NCBI RefSeq assembly: GCF_003813985.1
Contig: NZ_CP033897.1
Span: 744,001-808,000 of the forward strand
DNA length: 64,000 nucleotides
Reading direction: 5' to 3'
Source: Corynebacterium gerontici
GTDB taxonomy: Bacteria > Actinomycetota > Actinomycetes > Mycobacteriales > Mycobacteriaceae
The notes beneath the pieces are model-generated. The model searched no databases. It saw only the letters and a list, made by a program, of their open reading frames with translations, and was not told the origin of the DNA. Numbering within the stretch: position 1 is the first letter of the stretch; the number at the start of each line of letters is the position of its first letter. Position numbers and translations under genes: made by a program. Positions 39,188 to 50,488 of this stretch are shown here, piece after piece.

Positions 39188-40657
39188 TTAACCTTCCTCG
39201 GTTTGTTGGCCGGATGCCTTCATTGCTGCTTCGGCGGCGCGCGCTGCGGGAGTGCCGGGGCGCTTCTTGCTCACCCAACCCTCAATATTGCGTTGTTTGC
39301 CGCCGGAGACCACGAGCGCTCCCGGGGGAACGTCTTCTTTAATCACTGTACCTGCTCCCGAATACGCGCCATCACCCACGTTCACTGGCGCAATGAACAT
39401 GGTGTCGGAACCTGTGCGCACGTGAGAGCCGATGGTGGTGTGGTGTTTGTTCACGCCGTCGTAGTTCACGAAAACGCTGGAGGCGCCGATATTGGATTCT
39501 TCGCCCACGGTTGCATCACCGATGTACGTTAGATGCGGCACCTTCGAGCCGCGGCCGATGGTGGCGTTTTTTGCCTCCACAAAGCCACCGAGCTTGCCGT
39601 GCTCCGCCAGGTGCGTGCCGGGGCGCAGGTAGGTAAAAGGACCAACTTGAGCGCGGTCGCCGATGCTCGAGTCCTGGGCGTGGGTACGGATCACCGAGGC
39701 ATCCTCGCCCACAGCCACGTTGCTCAGCGTGGTGTCGGGGCCGATGGTTGCGCCGTCGGCAATGCTCGTGGTGCCCAACAGTTGGGTGCCAGGCAAAATG
39801 GTGACGTCTTGGCCAATGTTGACTTCAACGTCAATCCAGGTGCTTTCAGGATCCACCACTGTAGCCCCGGCGCGCATGGCGGCTTCCACGGTGCGGCGGT
39901 TCAGTTCGCGGCCTGCGGCAGCGAGTTGGACTCGATCATTGACGCCGGCGAGTTCACCAGCGTCTTCGGCGCGATAGCCGCGTACCGGGTGTCCTTCGTT
40001 GCGGGCAATGCTGAGCACGTCAGTGAGGTAGAGCTCGCCTTGGGCATTGTCCGCACGCAGTTGCCCCAGCGCCCCGCGGAGGATTGCGGCGTCGAAGGCG
40101 AAAACGCCGGAATTGACTTCCTTGATCGCGAGTGTGGCTGGGTCGCCGTCTTTTTGTTCAACGATGGCGGTGACTTCGCCGTCGCCGGAACGCACGATGC
40201 GCCCGTACCCCGTTGGGTCATCGAGCACCATGCTGAGAACCGTCACGGCTGTGGGAACTTTGCTGTGCGCCTCCACTAAGAGCTTGAGCGTCTCGGGGCG
40301 CAGCAAGGGAACATCGCCGTTGGTGACTACCACGGTGCCCTCAAAGCCCTCGAGTGCTGTCATACCGCATTGCACTGCATGGCCGGTGCCGTTTTGTTCT
40401 TCTTGCACCGCTACGTCGATGGTGACCCCGTCCAGGGAATCCGAGACCGCCCTCACCGCGGGTTCCACTTGCTCACGCCGATGTCCAATGACAGCGACGA
40501 TCTTATCTGGATTAATTCCGGCTGCGGCGTGGAGGGAGTGGGAAAGCAGGGAGCGCCCGCCGATGCTGTGCAGGGTTTTTTGAAGTTTTGATTTCATTCG
40601 GGTGCCAGCTCCTGCTGCCAGCACCACCACTGCGGTTGGGGAAGTGTGTGTAGTCAC
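39188..40657 (-). CDS. glmU: Bifunctional UDP-GlcNAc pyrophosphorylase/glucosamine-1-P acetyltransferase
   Basis: 489 aa. The N-terminal Rossmann pyrophosphorylase domain has [20 protein letters not shown] and [11 protein letters not shown]. The C-terminal left-handed beta-helix acetyltransferase shows hexapeptide repeats and the conserved [35 protein letters not shown] and [12 protein letters not shown]. It forms UDP-GlcNAc for peptidoglycan and mycothiol. The start is GTG 40657. Confidence 0.96.
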   Translation of the reverse strand: MTTHTSPTAVVVLAAGAGTRMKSKLQKTLHSIGGRSLLSHSLHAAAGINPDKIVAVIGHRREQVEPAVRAVSDSLDGVTIDVAVQEEQNGTGHAVQCGMTALEGFEGTVVVTNGDVPLLRPETLKLLVEAHSKVPTAVTVLSMVLDDPTGYGRIVRSGDGEVTAIVEQKDGDPATLAIKEVNSGVFAFDAAILRGALGQLRADNAQGELYLTDVLSIARNEGHPVRGYRAEDAGELAGVNDRVQLAAAGRELNRRTVEAAMRAGATVVDPESTWIDVEVNIGQDVTILPGTQLLGTTSIADGATIGPDTTLSNVAVGEDASVIRTHAQDSSIGDRAQVGPFTYLRPGTHLAEHGKLGGFVEAKNATIGRGSKVPHLTYIGDATVGEESNIGASSVFVNYDGVNKHHTTIGSHVRTGSDTMFIAPVNVGDGAYSGAGTVIKEDVPPGALVVSGGKQRNIEGWVSKKRPGTPAARAAEAAMKASGQQTEEG

Positions 40658-40699
40658 GTGTTGCTTGCTTCCGGGTTGAGGATATTCGCCTAGTAGAGC

Positions 40700-41932
40700 T
40701 TACTTGCTTGGTGCGCCCGCGTTTGCAGAAACGTCTTTCATCCCCCGAGCCAAGAAGCTGCCGAGCAGACCCATGATGGCGAGGAACACCACGGCGATAT
40801 CTGCTCCGAAGTGGGCGAATACCGCTGAGATGCCACCGACGCCGAGCAAGACTAATCCCATAAGCGTGTTGGCATTCGCGACATATTTGGTGCGCTCGTC
40901 GCCTTCTGCCATGTCCACCACGTACGTCTTTCTAGCTACCCGAATCCCCGAGTGCACCACGGTGACCAGAAAAAACGCTGTTGGCAGGAGCAGGGTGGTG
41001 CTTGAGGGTATGGCGTGGATGCAGGTGATGGTGAGCAGCAAGCTTATCGACGCCACCGCAGACCCATATTCCATCACCTTCTTTGAGGAAATGTCCGAGA
41101 GTTTCCCGGAGATCCAACTGCCGACGAAGGTTGCGACACCATTGACGATCATGAAGATCGCCAGACCTCCAAAGCCCGAGCCCTTTTCGTGAGCCAAGGT
41201 GACTAAGAAAGCAGTTGAGAGTGCGGTGACTAATAGCAGTGAGCGAACACTAACGAATCTGAGAAAGTCGCGATCTTTGCGCAATAGATCAAAACAATCG
41301 CTTAACCACCCGCTCGCTGCTTGTTTCGTGTGTTGCGGCTCTGCCTCTGGCTCCTCAATATTGCGGAACACCAAGGAGGCAAACACCCACATCGTAGCAG
41401 CGGCGATAATCAGGCACGCCAGTGCCCAACTGGGTGCGCCTTGACCAAGGAGTGCAAGGCCGAGTCCGACGATGAGAGAAGCGATACCGCCCACTGCAGC
41501 GGCGCGACCCGAGACTCGTCCGCGCTTTCCCTTCGAGATCGTTCTGCCTTGTACGTCTTTGGAGCTGATGGAGCACAGCGAGCGCGTGAGTGCGAAAACA
41601 GCTAGTAAACACAGTGACACAATGCCCATCGCCCAACCACGGAGGAAAAGCGCTGCAATACCGATACCAGCCGCGGCGGCTGCCTGCCCGAGCGAGCCGA
41701 TGATCCACACCCGCTTGCGGCTGGGTTGTTTGAGCACCCATCCAGTGATTAAGGCCTGGGGGAGCATCGAGCCCGATTCGCGAATCGGAACGAGCATTGA
41801 GGTGAAAGCGTGCGGAACCCCGAGCGCTGCGAAGATCCACGGCAGCACTGTTTTTGCGGCGACGATGTTGTCGCCGATGTTTTGTAGGGCGTTTGAGTAG
41901 ACAAACAGTGTCGCATTGCGCTTCTCGCTCAT
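40700..41932 (-). CDS. Major facilitator superfamily transporter
   Basis: 410 aa, about 12 spans, with a hydrophilic central loop (residues 175-215, containing RNIEEPEAEPQHTKQ) as in MFS carriers. The A-type loop motif is degenerate. The stretch LPWIFAALGVPHAFTSMLVPIRESGSMLPQALITG near the N-terminus suggests no specific substrate. ATG 41932 is chosen; the open frame to 41998 adds a polar, non-membrane piece. It is divergent from the multicopper oxidase and its position downstream of glmU's promoter side implies its own transcript. Confidence 0.75.
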   Translation of the reverse strand: MSEKRNATLFVYSNALQNIGDNIVAAKTVLPWIFAALGVPHAFTSMLVPIRESGSMLPQALITGWVLKQPSRKRVWIIGSLGQAAAAAGIGIAALFLRGWAMGIVSLCLLAVFALTRSLCSISSKDVQGRTISKGKRGRVSGRAAAVGGIASLIVGLGLALLGQGAPSWALACLIIAAATMWVFASLVFRNIEEPEAEPQHTKQAASGWLSDCFDLLRKDRDFLRFVSVRSLLLVTALSTAFLVTLAHEKGSGFGGLAIFMIVNGVATFVGSWISGKLSDISSKKVMEYGSAVASISLLLTITCIHAIPSSTTLLLPTAFFLVTVVHSGIRVARKTYVVDMAEGDERTKYVANANTLMGLVLLGVGGISAVFAHFGADIAVVFLAIMGLLGSFLARGMKDVSANAGAPSK

Positions 41933-42033
41933 GGCGTCCACTGTATAAGGCTTTCGCGGTGTTCTTTGTGCGTGGTTAGATGAATCCAGACCCCTCAACT
42001 TTTGATTGATACTTTGACCGGGAAAGGTTGCGC

Positions 42034-43575
42034 ATGCGGGCTACTCGTCGCCAGATGCTTCAGATCACTTCCTTAGGCGCGATGGCCGCCGTCGGCCTCA
42101 GTGCTTGCGATTCCAAAGATTCACAACCTCAGCGACAACCGGCACCCAAGGTGACATCGGATCATCGCCGCAGCCTGCCCATCCCGCCTTTGGCAAAGTT
42201 CGAGCTGAAGGGGGATCGCCTCAGCACGTTGTTAGTGGCCCAAACGGGCACCAGCGAAATTCTTCCCGGCGTACAAACTCCCACCTGGGGGTTTAACGGT
42301 AACCACCTGGGGCCCACTATCAAGGTGAGCAGGGGAGACAAAGTAGAACTCAAGGTTCGCAGCACGCTGCCGGAACGTACCTCGGTCCATTGGCACGGTG
42401 CCCTGGTTCCTGCCAAGGCCGATGGTGGACCTCATTCGCCCATTGATCCGGGGGAGGAGTGGGCGGCGCAGTTCGAGGTGGATCAGCCCGCCGCAACCAT
42501 CTGGTATCACCCCCACCCACATGGTAAAACCGGCGTGCAGGCATACCGGGGTTTGGCGGGGATGATGATTATCGAAGATGAGTTTTCCGATCGCCTTTCA
42601 CTTCCCCGAAACTACGGCGTTGATGACATCCCAGTGGTGCTGATGGACGCGAACATCAACGCCGACGGCACCTTGGATGAAACGCAGGATCCAGATGTTG
42701 GCATGCTCGGCGACATCATCCACGTCAATGGCATCAGTGACCCGGTCTTCGAGCCAAGCACCAAGCGTGTGCGTCTGCGTCTCCTGGACGGCTCGACCAT
42801 GCGTTTTCACCGCATTGGCTTTCAGGATCAGCGACCATTCCTCCACATTGCCAGCGATGCTGGGCTTTTCGACGTCCCACGGGAAGTCACCTCAGTCACG
42901 CTCGGACCCGGAGAGCGTTGCGAGATCGTGGTGGAGTGCTCGCCCGGTGAAGAGGTGATGCTGCGTTCACTAGGCTTCGAAGACAACCTTGGGGTACCCG
43001 AAGACGGTTTCGCCCCCGATTTTCGTTTGAAAGAATCACATGACTTGCTCTTGCTTCGCGCGGCTCAAAAGCTACAAGATGCACCTGCGCCGAGCGCGCA
43101 GCTCAGCAAACGTCCAGCGCCAAAACTTGAGGGCCTCATCGAACGCCATTTTGAGCTCAACGGTTTCCAAATCAACGGCAAGTCCATGGACATGGACCGG
43201 GTTGACCTTGTGATCGCCCACGAACAGCCGGAAATCTGGCACGTCCGCAATGGCAATGCGGATTGGATGCACAACTTCCACATCCACGACGCGGCCTTCC
43301 AAGTACTGGAAGTCACCGGCACCGAAGCTGCCTTCGATAGTGAGGGCTGGAAAGACACCGTCACGCTACCGCCCAACGCGCAGGCAAAACTCTTAGTGGA
43401 ATTCGGTCAGTACACCGACGCGAACTACCCCTACATGTATCACTGCCACATGCTGTTTCATGAGGACCAGGGCTTGATGGGGCAGTTCATAAAGATGAAA
43501 CCCGGTGAGAAAGCGAAGATCGATACCGCTTACTCCCGGGCCAAAGATGATGAACGTTCTGCTCACCAACACTAG
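42034..43575 (+). CDS. Multicopper oxidase, Tat-exported lipoprotein-like
   Basis: 513 aa of the CueO/SpoA-like laccase group. The N-terminus MRATRRQMLQITSLGAM has a twin-arginine motif and ends in a lipobox-like LSAC. All four copper motifs are present: HWHGALV, IWYHPHPHG, HNFHIHDAAF and MYHCHMLFHEDQGLMGQF, so type 1, 2 and 3 sites are complete. A role in copper detoxification or metal oxidation is inferred. ATG 42034 has GGAAAGG at six bases. One CGTCGAAAAGC copy at 42864. Confidence 0.9.
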   Translation: MRATRRQMLQITSLGAMAAVGLSACDSKDSQPQRQPAPKVTSDHRRSLPIPPLAKFELKGDRLSTLLVAQTGTSEILPGVQTPTWGFNGNHLGPTIKVSRGDKVELKVRSTLPERTSVHWHGALVPAKADGGPHSPIDPGEEWAAQFEVDQPAATIWYHPHPHGKTGVQAYRGLAGMMIIEDEFSDRLSLPRNYGVDDIPVVLMDANINADGTLDETQDPDVGMLGDIIHVNGISDPVFEPSTKRVRLRLLDGSTMRFHRIGFQDQRPFLHIASDAGLFDVPREVTSVTLGPGERCEIVVECSPGEEVMLRSLGFEDNLGVPEDGFAPDFRLKESHDLLLLRAAQKLQDAPAPSAQLSKRPAPKLEGLIERHFELNGFQINGKSMDMDRVDLVIAHEQPEIWHVRNGNADWMHNFHIHDAAFQVLEVTGTEAAFDSEGWKDTVTLPPNAQAKLLVEFGQYTDANYPYMYHCHMLFHEDQGLMGQFIKMKPGEKAKIDTAYSRAKDDERSAHQH

Positions 43576-43576
43576 C

Positions 43577-43646
43577 TTCCCTGCCAGGACTCGAACCTAG
43601 AATGACGGTACCAAAAACCGTAGTGTTGCCAATTACACCACAGGGA
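43577..43646 (-). tRNA. tRNA-Gln (UUG)
   Basis: Acceptor TCCCTGT pairs with GCAGGGA, the anticodon stem is ACGGT/ACCGT with loop TTTTGGT giving anticodon TTG, and the T arm is CTAGG TTCGAGT CCTGG. CCA is not encoded. A CGTCGAAAAGC copy (43649-43659) sits 3 bp before the 5' end. Confidence 0.93.
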
Positions 43647-43746
43647 ATCGTCGAAAAGCTTGAAAGCAAGCCTTGCAACGGGTTCCTAGCATACAACACA
43701 ACTGGGATGCTTATGAAACGGGCAGGACAAGATAGCCTTAAGTGTT

Positions 43747-44460
43747 ATGAGTAAGCAGCGAATGTCGGGCCGCGAACGCCGCGAACAACTCATCAGCATT
43801 GGGCGATCGCTGTTTGCCGAACGTGGATTTGAGGGCGCCAGCGTGGAGGAAGTCGCCGCGCGCGCCGGGGTGTCAAAACCCGTGGTCTATCAGCACTTCG
43901 GCGGCAAGGAGGGGCTATACGCGGTGGTCGTTGACCGGGAAATGCAGCATCTTGAACGCGTCATCACCGAGTCTCTAGAGCACGGGCGCTCGCGCCGTCG
44001 TATCGAGCAAGCTGTGCTGGCGCTGTTGAGCTATGTGGAGGAAGAAACGGATGGCTTCCAAATCCTGGTGCGCGACATGGTTCCTGCGGAAGGCGAGCCG
44101 GGGCCGCGCAGCTACTCCACCTTGCTCAACGATGCCGTCAATCAAGTGTCGTACATTTTGGGCCAGGCTTTTGAGCGATCCGGGTTGGACCCCAATGTGG
44201 CCGTTCTTTATGGTCAAGCCCTTGTGGGCATGGTGTCCATGACTGCGCAATGGTGGCTCGATGCTCGCGAATACTCGAAAGAACAAGTAGCCGCGCACAT
44301 CGTCAACCTGTGTTGGAACGGGCTTGCTGGCATCGAGGCAAATCCCGAACTTTCCGCGGATCAAGACGCAGAACCGAGTGTGCTCGGCACTGCGTTCGGG
44401 GGTGACAATGTACGCTCAAGCGCGGCTAGAACATCAACACACACCACACCGAGGAGATAG
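43747..44460 (+). CDS. TetR-family transcriptional regulator
   Basis: 237 aa. The N-terminal helix-turn-helix is textbook: [48 protein letters not shown], seen in pieces [15 protein letters not shown] and [15 protein letters not shown]. The ligand domain is generic and the last ~30 residues are Ser/Thr/Arg-rich and probably disordered. It lies 5 bp before mfd, so the two are probably co-transcribed; targets unknown. Confidence 0.88.
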   Translation: MSKQRMSGRERREQLISIGRSLFAERGFEGASVEEVAARAGVSKPVVYQHFGGKEGLYAVVVDREMQHLERVITESLEHGRSRRRIEQAVLALLSYVEEETDGFQILVRDMVPAEGEPGPRSYSTLLNDAVNQVSYILGQAFERSGLDPNVAVLYGQALVGMVSMTAQWWLDAREYSKEQVAAHIVNLCWNGLAGIEANPELSADQDAEPSVLGTAFGGDNVRSSAARTSTHTTPRR

Positions 44461-44465
44461 CGTTC

Positions 44466-47400
44466 GTGGCACACGGCCCTGCAATGCTCGCCGGCCTGCT
44501 CAAAGTGGCGGCCACCGACCCCAAGCTCAAAGGTCTCTGCGCTCATATCGATGAGCCGTCGTTGCACATCACCGGGCTGCAACAGGTGCGCCCTTGGGCG
44601 GTCGGAGCTTTGGCGCACAAGGCGCCCATGCTGGTGGTGACGCCAACTGGGCGTGACGCTGAGGACCTCACCGCGGAGCTGAAGGCGATGATGGGCGAGC
44701 AAGTGGCGTGGTTCCCCGCCTGGGAGACATTGCCACACGAGCGCCTCAGCCCTGCAGCGGATGTGATTGGTCAGCGGGCGAAAGTTCTGGATCATCTTGA
44801 TTCGCTGCGTGTTGTGGTGACCGCCGCCCGTGGTTTTTGCCAGCCGCTGTTGGCGAAGAATCCTGGCCGAGAAGCACTGCGGATTGTTGCGGAGCGGGAA
44901 TATGACTTCGAACAGTTGCAGCGAGATCTGGTGTACCGCGCGTATCAGCACGTGGATTTGGTGGCCAAGCGCGGCGAGTTTGCTACACGCGGTGGCATCC
45001 TTGACATTTTCCCAACCACCGCTGAACAGCCAGTCCGCATCGAATTCTGGGGTGACGAGGTCAGCGAGATCCGCGAATTTTCCGTGGCGGATCAGCGTGC
45101 TTTCCAAGGCATGACGGTGGATGCCGTTGAGATATTCCCGGCTAGGGAGCTGCTCATCACTCCCGAGGTCGCCGCTCGGGCAGAGGAATTAGCCCGCCAA
45201 TACCAAGGCAACCCCACATTGCAGGAACTTTTGAGCAGCATCGCCGAGGGGGTGCCCTCCCCAGGCATGGAGGCGCTCATTCCAGCATTAGTGGACACGC
45301 CGATGGTGTCATTGCCGGAGCTGATGCCAGTAGGCACCCACGTGCTCGTGATGGATCCCGAACGTATTCGACGTCGTATTGAAGACCTCAAGGCCACAGA
45401 CGATGAGTTCCTCGCGGCCGGTTGGGAAGCGGCAGCGATGGGAGCTGCGGGCCCGGTGGCGGCGGAAGGCCTGGACCTTGAAGCCAGCTCCTACCGCTCC
45501 TATGAATCTCTGGAGGCCAGCGCCCGCGATCGTTCCATGCCGTGGTGGACGTTCGCGCCTCCTGGCATGTTTGCAGCCGACGAGACCCAAACCCTGCCCC
45601 TCGAGTTTGAGGCAGGGCCAACGCCGCGCGGTGATCTGCAGCAGATTGAAGCGATGATGTCGTTGTTATTGGCACACACGAATGCCGGTGGACGTGCTGC
45701 TTTCATCGCTCCCGCACAAGGAGCGATGAAGCGCATGAAAGAGCGCTTTGCTGAACAGGGGATCCGAGCCAAAGTTGCAACCCCGGGATGGGAGCCGAGC
45801 CCAGGCGAAGTCACGCTCTATCAGGCGCTTAGCCACGCCGGGCTCATCTTTCCGAAGGTGCGCAAGATCGCCGGTGCCGAGGCACTGCCACTCGTGGTCA
45901 TCACTGAAACAGACCTCACCGGTAATCGCGTCGGAGACATCGCGGGTGCCAAGCGCCGCCCAGCAAAGAAACGAAACCGGGTGGACCCCTTGGCGCTTAA
46001 AGCGGGTGATTACGTGGTGCACGAAACCCACGGCATCGGTCGCTTTGTCACGATGACCGAGCGCACCATCAATACCGGTGGTGAGACCAGCCGACGCGAG
46101 TACATCGTGCTTGAATACGCGCCATCTAAGCGCGGCCAGCCTGCGGACCAGCTCTATGTGCCCATGGATTCCTTGGACATGCTGAGCAAGTATGTGGGCG
46201 GGGAGAAGCCCACCTTGTCCAAAATGGGCGGCTCCGACTGGAAGAACACAAAAAAGAAGGCGCGCGCCGCAGTTCGTGAAATCGCTGGCGAACTGGTCGA
46301 GCTCTACGCCAAACGTCAGGCCGCCCCCGGTCACGCTTTTGCCCCGGACAATCCTTGGCAGCGCGAATTGGAAGATAACTTCCCCTTCGTGGAGACCGAA
46401 GACCAGATGCTCGCCATCGATGCCGTGAAAGAGGATATGGAGAAGTCCTCGCCCATGGACCGCGTGGTGGTTGGCGATGTCGGCTACGGTAAGACTGAGG
46501 TTGCCGTGCGTGCGGCGTTCAAAGCTGTGCAGGATGGCCGCCAAGTGGCCGTCCTCGTTCCCACGACCTTGCTGGCGCAACAGCACCTCAGCACCTTCGA
46601 AGAACGTATGGCCGGATTCCCCGTCACCATCAAGGGCCTAAGCCGCTTCAGTTCCTCCGCCGAGGCGAAAGAAACGCTCAAGGGGCTTGCCGACGGCAGC
46701 GTAGACATCGTCATCGGCACTCATCGCTTGCTGCAGACCGGCGTGCAGTGGAAAAACCTCGGCCTCGTTGTGGTTGATGAGGAGCAGCGCTTCGGTGTGG
46801 AGCACAAGGAGCACATTAAGGCGCTGCGAAGCCACGTGGATGTGCTCACCATGTCTGCTACACCCATCCCCAGGACACTGGAGATGTCGATGGCGGGTAT
46901 CCGAGAAATGTCTACAATTCTCACCCCGCCCCAGGACCGCCATCCGATTCTGACCTATGTAGGCGCCTATGAGGAAAAGCAGGTGGCCGCAGCTATTCGG
47001 CGCGAACTGTTGCGAGATGGCCAGGTGTTCTTCGTGCATAACAAGGTCGCAGACATTGAGAAGCGTGCCCGCGAGCTGCGCGATCTTGTGCCGGAGGCAC
47101 GAATTGTAGTTGCACACGGACAGATGGGCGAGGAACAGCTCGAACAAACTGTGCAGGGCTTTTGGAATCGCGAATACGACGTCCTCGTGTGTACCACCAT
47201 TGTGGAGACCGGCCTGGACATCGCCAACGCCAACACCTTGATCGTGGAAAATGCGCATCACATGGGTCTTTCGCAACTGCACCAATTGCGTGGGCGCGTT
47301 GGGCGTTCACGCGAGCGTGGCTACGCCTACTTCCTGTATCCCAAGGGACAAACACTCACCGAGACCTCCTACGATCGCCTCGCCACTATCGCCCAAAACA

Positions 47401-48224
47401 ATGACCTGGGCGCGGGCATGGCGGTGGCCATGAAGGATCTGGAAATGCGTGGTGCTGGCAATGTGTTGGGAGCTGAGCAGTCAGGACATATCGCTGGAGT
47501 TGGCTTTGATCTCTACGTGCGCCTCGTCGGCGAAGCTGTGGAGGCATATCGTGCCATGGCAGACGGCAAGGTCATCGACGCCAGTGACCAAGGACCGAAG
47601 GAAATCCGTATCGACTTGCCCGTGGATGCTCACATCCCGGATGACTATATCGCCGCCGAAAGGCTTCGCCTCGAGGTGTATCGAAAGCTCGCATCGGCTA
47701 GCAACAATGCCGAGATCCAAGGCGTGATCGAGGAGATGGAAGATCGTTACGGCCAGGTTCCCGAGCCGGTATCGCGCCTTCTAGCCGTCGCTCGACTTCG
47801 CCTGCTGGCACGCTCCGCGGGGATTAGCGACATCGGTGTTCAAGGCACACGAATCAAAGTGCATCCTGTGGTGCTCGCAGATTCCCAGCAGGTGCGCCTG
47901 AAGCGCCTGGCCCCGAGCGCAGCGTATCGAGCTGCGGCGAAAGCGATCCAGCTCAGCATGCCCAAAGAAGGCCCCAACGTGACGGACAAGCAGCTTCGCG
48001 ACGTCGCGCTGTTGCAATGGGTAGCAGACTTCATCGCCGCAATGTTCAACGTTGATCGGGTCAGCGTCAGCGGTGAGGAGCTGGGTGAATCGCTGGTGGT
48101 CGCTGGTGCTTCTCGAGCTCAGGCCACGCCTGCCCCTAAGCGCGCCCGACGTGTAGTCAGCAGTGATGACTTCGATGAAGAGGAGCGCCGAGAAGCGCGG
48201 CGGAAAAAGTTCCGCCTGCGCTAG
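44466..48224 (+). CDS. mfd: Transcription-repair coupling factor
   Basis: 1252 aa DNA translocase that removes stalled RNA polymerase and recruits UvrA. The N-terminal UvrB-like module has [11 protein letters not shown]. The RNA-polymerase-interacting domain has [14 protein letters not shown]. The RecG-like helicase has Walker [16 protein letters not shown], the DEEQ box [14 protein letters not shown], and the TRG-like [17 protein letters not shown]. The C-terminal TRCF domain follows [12 protein letters not shown] 44466 has GAGGAG nine bases upstream. Its stop overlaps the convergent efeB stop. Confidence 0.96.
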   Translation: MAHGPAMLAGLLKVAATDPKLKGLCAHIDEPSLHITGLQQVRPWAVGALAHKAPMLVVTPTGRDAEDLTAELKAMMGEQVAWFPAWETLPHERLSPAADVIGQRAKVLDHLDSLRVVVTAARGFCQPLLAKNPGREALRIVAEREYDFEQLQRDLVYRAYQHVDLVAKRGEFATRGGILDIFPTTAEQPVRIEFWGDEVSEIREFSVADQRAFQGMTVDAVEIFPARELLITPEVAARAEELARQYQGNPTLQELLSSIAEGVPSPGMEALIPALVDTPMVSLPELMPVGTHVLVMDPERIRRRIEDLKATDDEFLAAGWEAAAMGAAGPVAAEGLDLEASSYRSYESLEASARDRSMPWWTFAPPGMFAADETQTLPLEFEAGPTPRGDLQQIEAMMSLLLAHTNAGGRAAFIAPAQGAMKRMKERFAEQGIRAKVATPGWEPSPGEVTLYQALSHAGLIFPKVRKIAGAEALPLVVITETDLTGNRVGDIAGAKRRPAKKRNRVDPLALKAGDYVVHETHGIGRFVTMTERTINTGGETSRREYIVLEYAPSKRGQPADQLYVPMDSLDMLSKYVGGEKPTLSKMGGSDWKNTKKKARAAVREIAGELVELYAKRQAAPGHAFAPDNPWQRELEDNFPFVETEDQMLAIDAVKEDMEKSSPMDRVVVGDVGYGKTEVAVRAAFKAVQDGRQVAVLVPTTLLAQQHLSTFEERMAGFPVTIKGLSRFSSSAEAKETLKGLADGSVDIVIGTHRLLQTGVQWKNLGLVVVDEEQRFGVEHKEHIKALRSHVDVLTMSATPIPRTLEMSMAGIREMSTILTPPQDRHPILTYVGAYEEKQVAAAIRRELLRDGQVFFVHNKVADIEKRARELRDLVPEARIVVAHGQMGEEQLEQTVQGFWNREYDVLVCTTIVETGLDIANANTLIVENAHHMGLSQLHQLRGRVGRSRERGYAYFLYPKGQTLTETSYDRLATIAQNNDLGAGMAVAMKDLEMRGAGNVLGAEQSGHIAGVGFDLYVRLVGEAVEAYRAMADGKVIDASDQGPKEIRIDLPVDAHIPDDYIAAERLRLEVYRKLASASNNAEIQGVIEEMEDRYGQVPEPVSRLLAVARLRLLARSAGISDIGVQGTRIKVHPVVLADSQQVRLKRLAPSAAYRAAAKAIQLSMPKEGPNVTDKQLRDVALLQWVADFIAAMFNVDRVSVSGEELGESLVVAGASRAQATPAPKRARRVVSSDDFDEEERREARRKKFRLR

Positions 48225-49456
48225 GCACGTGCTTCAAACAGGGTACGTCCGAAGTAGTCTTGTTCGTCGCGAAGCCCAGGTGGGATAGCGAAAATCGAGG
48301 AAGACTCGTAGCGGACGTATTCGTTGAGGCGATCATTTTTTGCGAGCTTCGACTGGATCGGGATGAAACTTTCGCTGGGTGCCGCCACCATGGCGATGAA
48401 AAAGAGCCCGGCATCAAGGTGCCCGAAACCGTCCGAGCCGTCCGTAAAGTTATAGGCTCGCCGCAGCATGTGCTGACCCGCGTTTTCTGCAGGGCTAGCA
48501 AGGCGCGAGTGGGCGTCTAGTGGTACCAGTGGTTCTCCGCGCTCGTCCTTGGACTCCAAGGGCAAGGGGTCGAATTCATCACTCGCGCCGAGTGGTGCTC
48601 CGCTGCGCTTTTCGCGGCCGAAGGTGCCTTCTTGCTCACGGAGCACCTGGCGATCCCAATTTTCAATCAGCATCCGGATACGCCGTGCAATCAAGTAGGT
48701 GCCACCATCCATCCAGGAATCAGCATCGCGCACCCACACGTATTGATCTAGGGTTTCTTGATCTTCGGCCTTGATATTGTTCGTGCCGTCTTTAAAGCCA
48801 AAGAGATTTCTGGGGGTTTGCTGGTCCCGGGTGGTGGCGGAAGCGTGACCAAATCCGAGTTGCGACCACCGCACTGCCACAATGCCGGCACCAACGCGGG
48901 CGAGGTTTCGCACCGCGTGCACCGCTACTTGGGGGTTATCGGCGCAGGCCTGCACACAAAGATCGCCGTTGGAAATCTCCTTGCGGGTGAGGTCGCCGGA
49001 GAAGTGGGGCAGTGGCGTCAATTCCTTCGGGCGGACCCGTTTGAACCCGAAGCGATCGTCGAAAAGCGAGGGCCCAAAGCCGACCGTAACGGTGAGGTTC
49101 GAGGCGGGGAGATCGTAAGCCTCGCCGGAGTCATCGGGAACCTGTGCCTGGCCAGTGTCTTCCATGGCACCGGGCTCGGCGAGTTCGCCGCGACACATTC
49201 GTCGAGCGATCTCGGTCCATTCTTTGAGCAAGTCTTGCAGCTTCTCGCGATCTTCAGTAATCACATCGAAGGACGCGAAATGCAGGTGATCTTGCTGTTT
49301 TGTGGTGATGCCAGCTTGATGCTCTCCATGGAAATCCACCACGTTAGACGTGGAGCGTTTCGTGGCTTCGGTGCTGCACGCAGTCGCTCCCGCGGCGATC
49401 GCGCCGAGCGCACCTGCCGTGGTGAGGAAAGTGCGACGGCTCAGCCGAGGGGTCAC
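48221..49456 (-). CDS. efeB: Dyp-type haem peroxidase EfeB, Tat substrate
   Basis: 411 aa. The N-terminus [17 protein letters not shown] is a twin-arginine signal ending near a lipobox-like ATAC. The DyP signature [10 protein letters not shown] (catalytic Asp) and the distal Arg segment [13 protein letters not shown] are present. It belongs with EfeO in ferrous/haem iron uptake at the cell surface. The GTG start overlaps the efeO stop (GTGA). One CGTCGAAAAGC copy (49067). Confidence 0.92.
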   Translation of the reverse strand: MTPRLSRRTFLTTAGALGAIAAGATACSTEATKRSTSNVVDFHGEHQAGITTKQQDHLHFASFDVITEDREKLQDLLKEWTEIARRMCRGELAEPGAMEDTGQAQVPDDSGEAYDLPASNLTVTVGFGPSLFDDRFGFKRVRPKELTPLPHFSGDLTRKEISNGDLCVQACADNPQVAVHAVRNLARVGAGIVAVRWSQLGFGHASATTRDQQTPRNLFGFKDGTNNIKAEDQETLDQYVWVRDADSWMDGGTYLIARRIRMLIENWDRQVLREQEGTFGREKRSGAPLGASDEFDPLPLESKDERGEPLVPLDAHSRLASPAENAGQHMLRRAYNFTDGSDGFGHLDAGLFFIAMVAAPSESFIPIQSKLAKNDRLNEYVRYESSSIFAIPPGLRDEQDYFGRTLFEARA

Positions 49457-50355
49457 GATGCCACGGCCTGTTGCACCTCGGCTACCTTGGCGGTGAGGGC
49501 ATCAAGCGCGGAGGACAGCTCCTTGCGTTGCTGCTCGTTCACCTGCTCATAGGACACGAAGCCGTCACCTTGGCGGTACTGGCCGAGCATTCCCATTACC
49601 TTGCCGAACTCGGAGTTGATCTCACCGAGCAGTTCTGGCTGCGTCTTCGAAATCACCGGTGCCAGAGAGTTGACTGCAGACTTGGATCCTTCCAGGTTGG
49701 CTTCGAAATCGTAGAGGTCTGCGTGGGAGAATACATTTTCCTCACCGGTGATCTTCGAGGTAGATACCTCGTCGAGGAGCTCCTGTGCGCCGTGAGCGAT
49801 CTCGTCGACGTTCAGCTCATAGTCCGCGGCATTGACCTTCTTTGCCAATTCCTCGATGTCCTTGGAAAGCTGCTCGGCGTCCTTCTTGGTTTCGTCAGTG
49901 ATCTGGCCATCAACCCACAGGGCCTTTTCGATCTTGTGGAATCCGCTCCACTGATCCCCCTGCTCGAGGTCTGCCTCGCGCTGGTCAATGCGGGCGTCGA
50001 GATCACCGAAGGATTCAGCCACTGGCTCGATGCGCTCGTAGGGCTGGCGCGCAACGGGATAGAGCTCCTTGGACTTTTCCACGTCCCCTGCCTTCACAGC
50101 GGCGATGAAATCGCCTCCGACACCTTGGAGGCTCGAGACTTGTCCGCGGACGTAGCCGGTGTAGTCGGACACGGCGGCCTGCTGCTCACCGCTTTGAGCA
50201 TCTTGCTTGCTGTCTTTGTCCGAGTCCGTTGAGGTGACGGTGGTGGTGTCATTGGTCTTGTCTACGGTGGCCTGATCATCTCCGCTTGAGCAAGCAGCGA
50301 GCAGGGCGGTGAGTGTCAGGGTTGCGGCGGCGAGTGCTGGGCGAGAGTTACGCAT
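49453..50355 (-). CDS. efeO: EfeO/EfeM-type iron-binding lipoprotein (M75 imelysin-like)
   Basis: 300 aa. The signal and lipobox end at LLAACSSG. A Ser/Asp/Thr-rich linker is followed by the imelysin-like domain: VGGDFIAAVKAGDVEKSKELYPVARQPYERIEPVAESFGDLD, seen here as AAVKAGD and ARQPYERIEP, then the metal motif GFHKIEKALW (HxxE). The N-terminal cupredoxin of E. coli EfeO is missing, as in EfeM-type proteins. It is the first gene of efeO-efeB. The permease EfeU is not in this window. Confidence 0.88.
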   Translation of the reverse strand: MRNSRPALAAATLTLTALLAACSSGDDQATVDKTNDTTTVTSTDSDKDSKQDAQSGEQQAAVSDYTGYVRGQVSSLQGVGGDFIAAVKAGDVEKSKELYPVARQPYERIEPVAESFGDLDARIDQREADLEQGDQWSGFHKIEKALWVDGQITDETKKDAEQLSKDIEELAKKVNAADYELNVDEIAHGAQELLDEVSTSKITGEENVFSHADLYDFEANLEGSKSAVNSLAPVISKTQPELLGEINSEFGKVMGMLGQYRQGDGFVSYEQVNEQQRKELSSALDALTAKVAEVQQAVAS

Positions 50356-50382
50356 GGAATCCTTCTATCCAAAATAGTGAAG

Positions 50383-50401
50383 TTAGGAATGGCTTACCTA
50401 T
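50383..50401. promoter_or_regulatory. DtxR-like iron box upstream of efeO
   Basis: TTAGGAATGGCTTACCTAT matches 14 of 19 positions of the DtxR/IdeR consensus and is palindromic at the ends. It lies 28-46 bp before the efeO ATG and overlaps a likely -10 (TATAGG on the minus strand). Iron-replete repression of efeOB is expected. Confidence 0.65.
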
Positions 50402-50488
50402 ATCAGTTTTAGCATAGTGTTCAATGGTTAAGGGCAAAAAATCGGGGAATTCGTGTACCCGATTCGGCGTGGTTCTATCATGGTGCTC

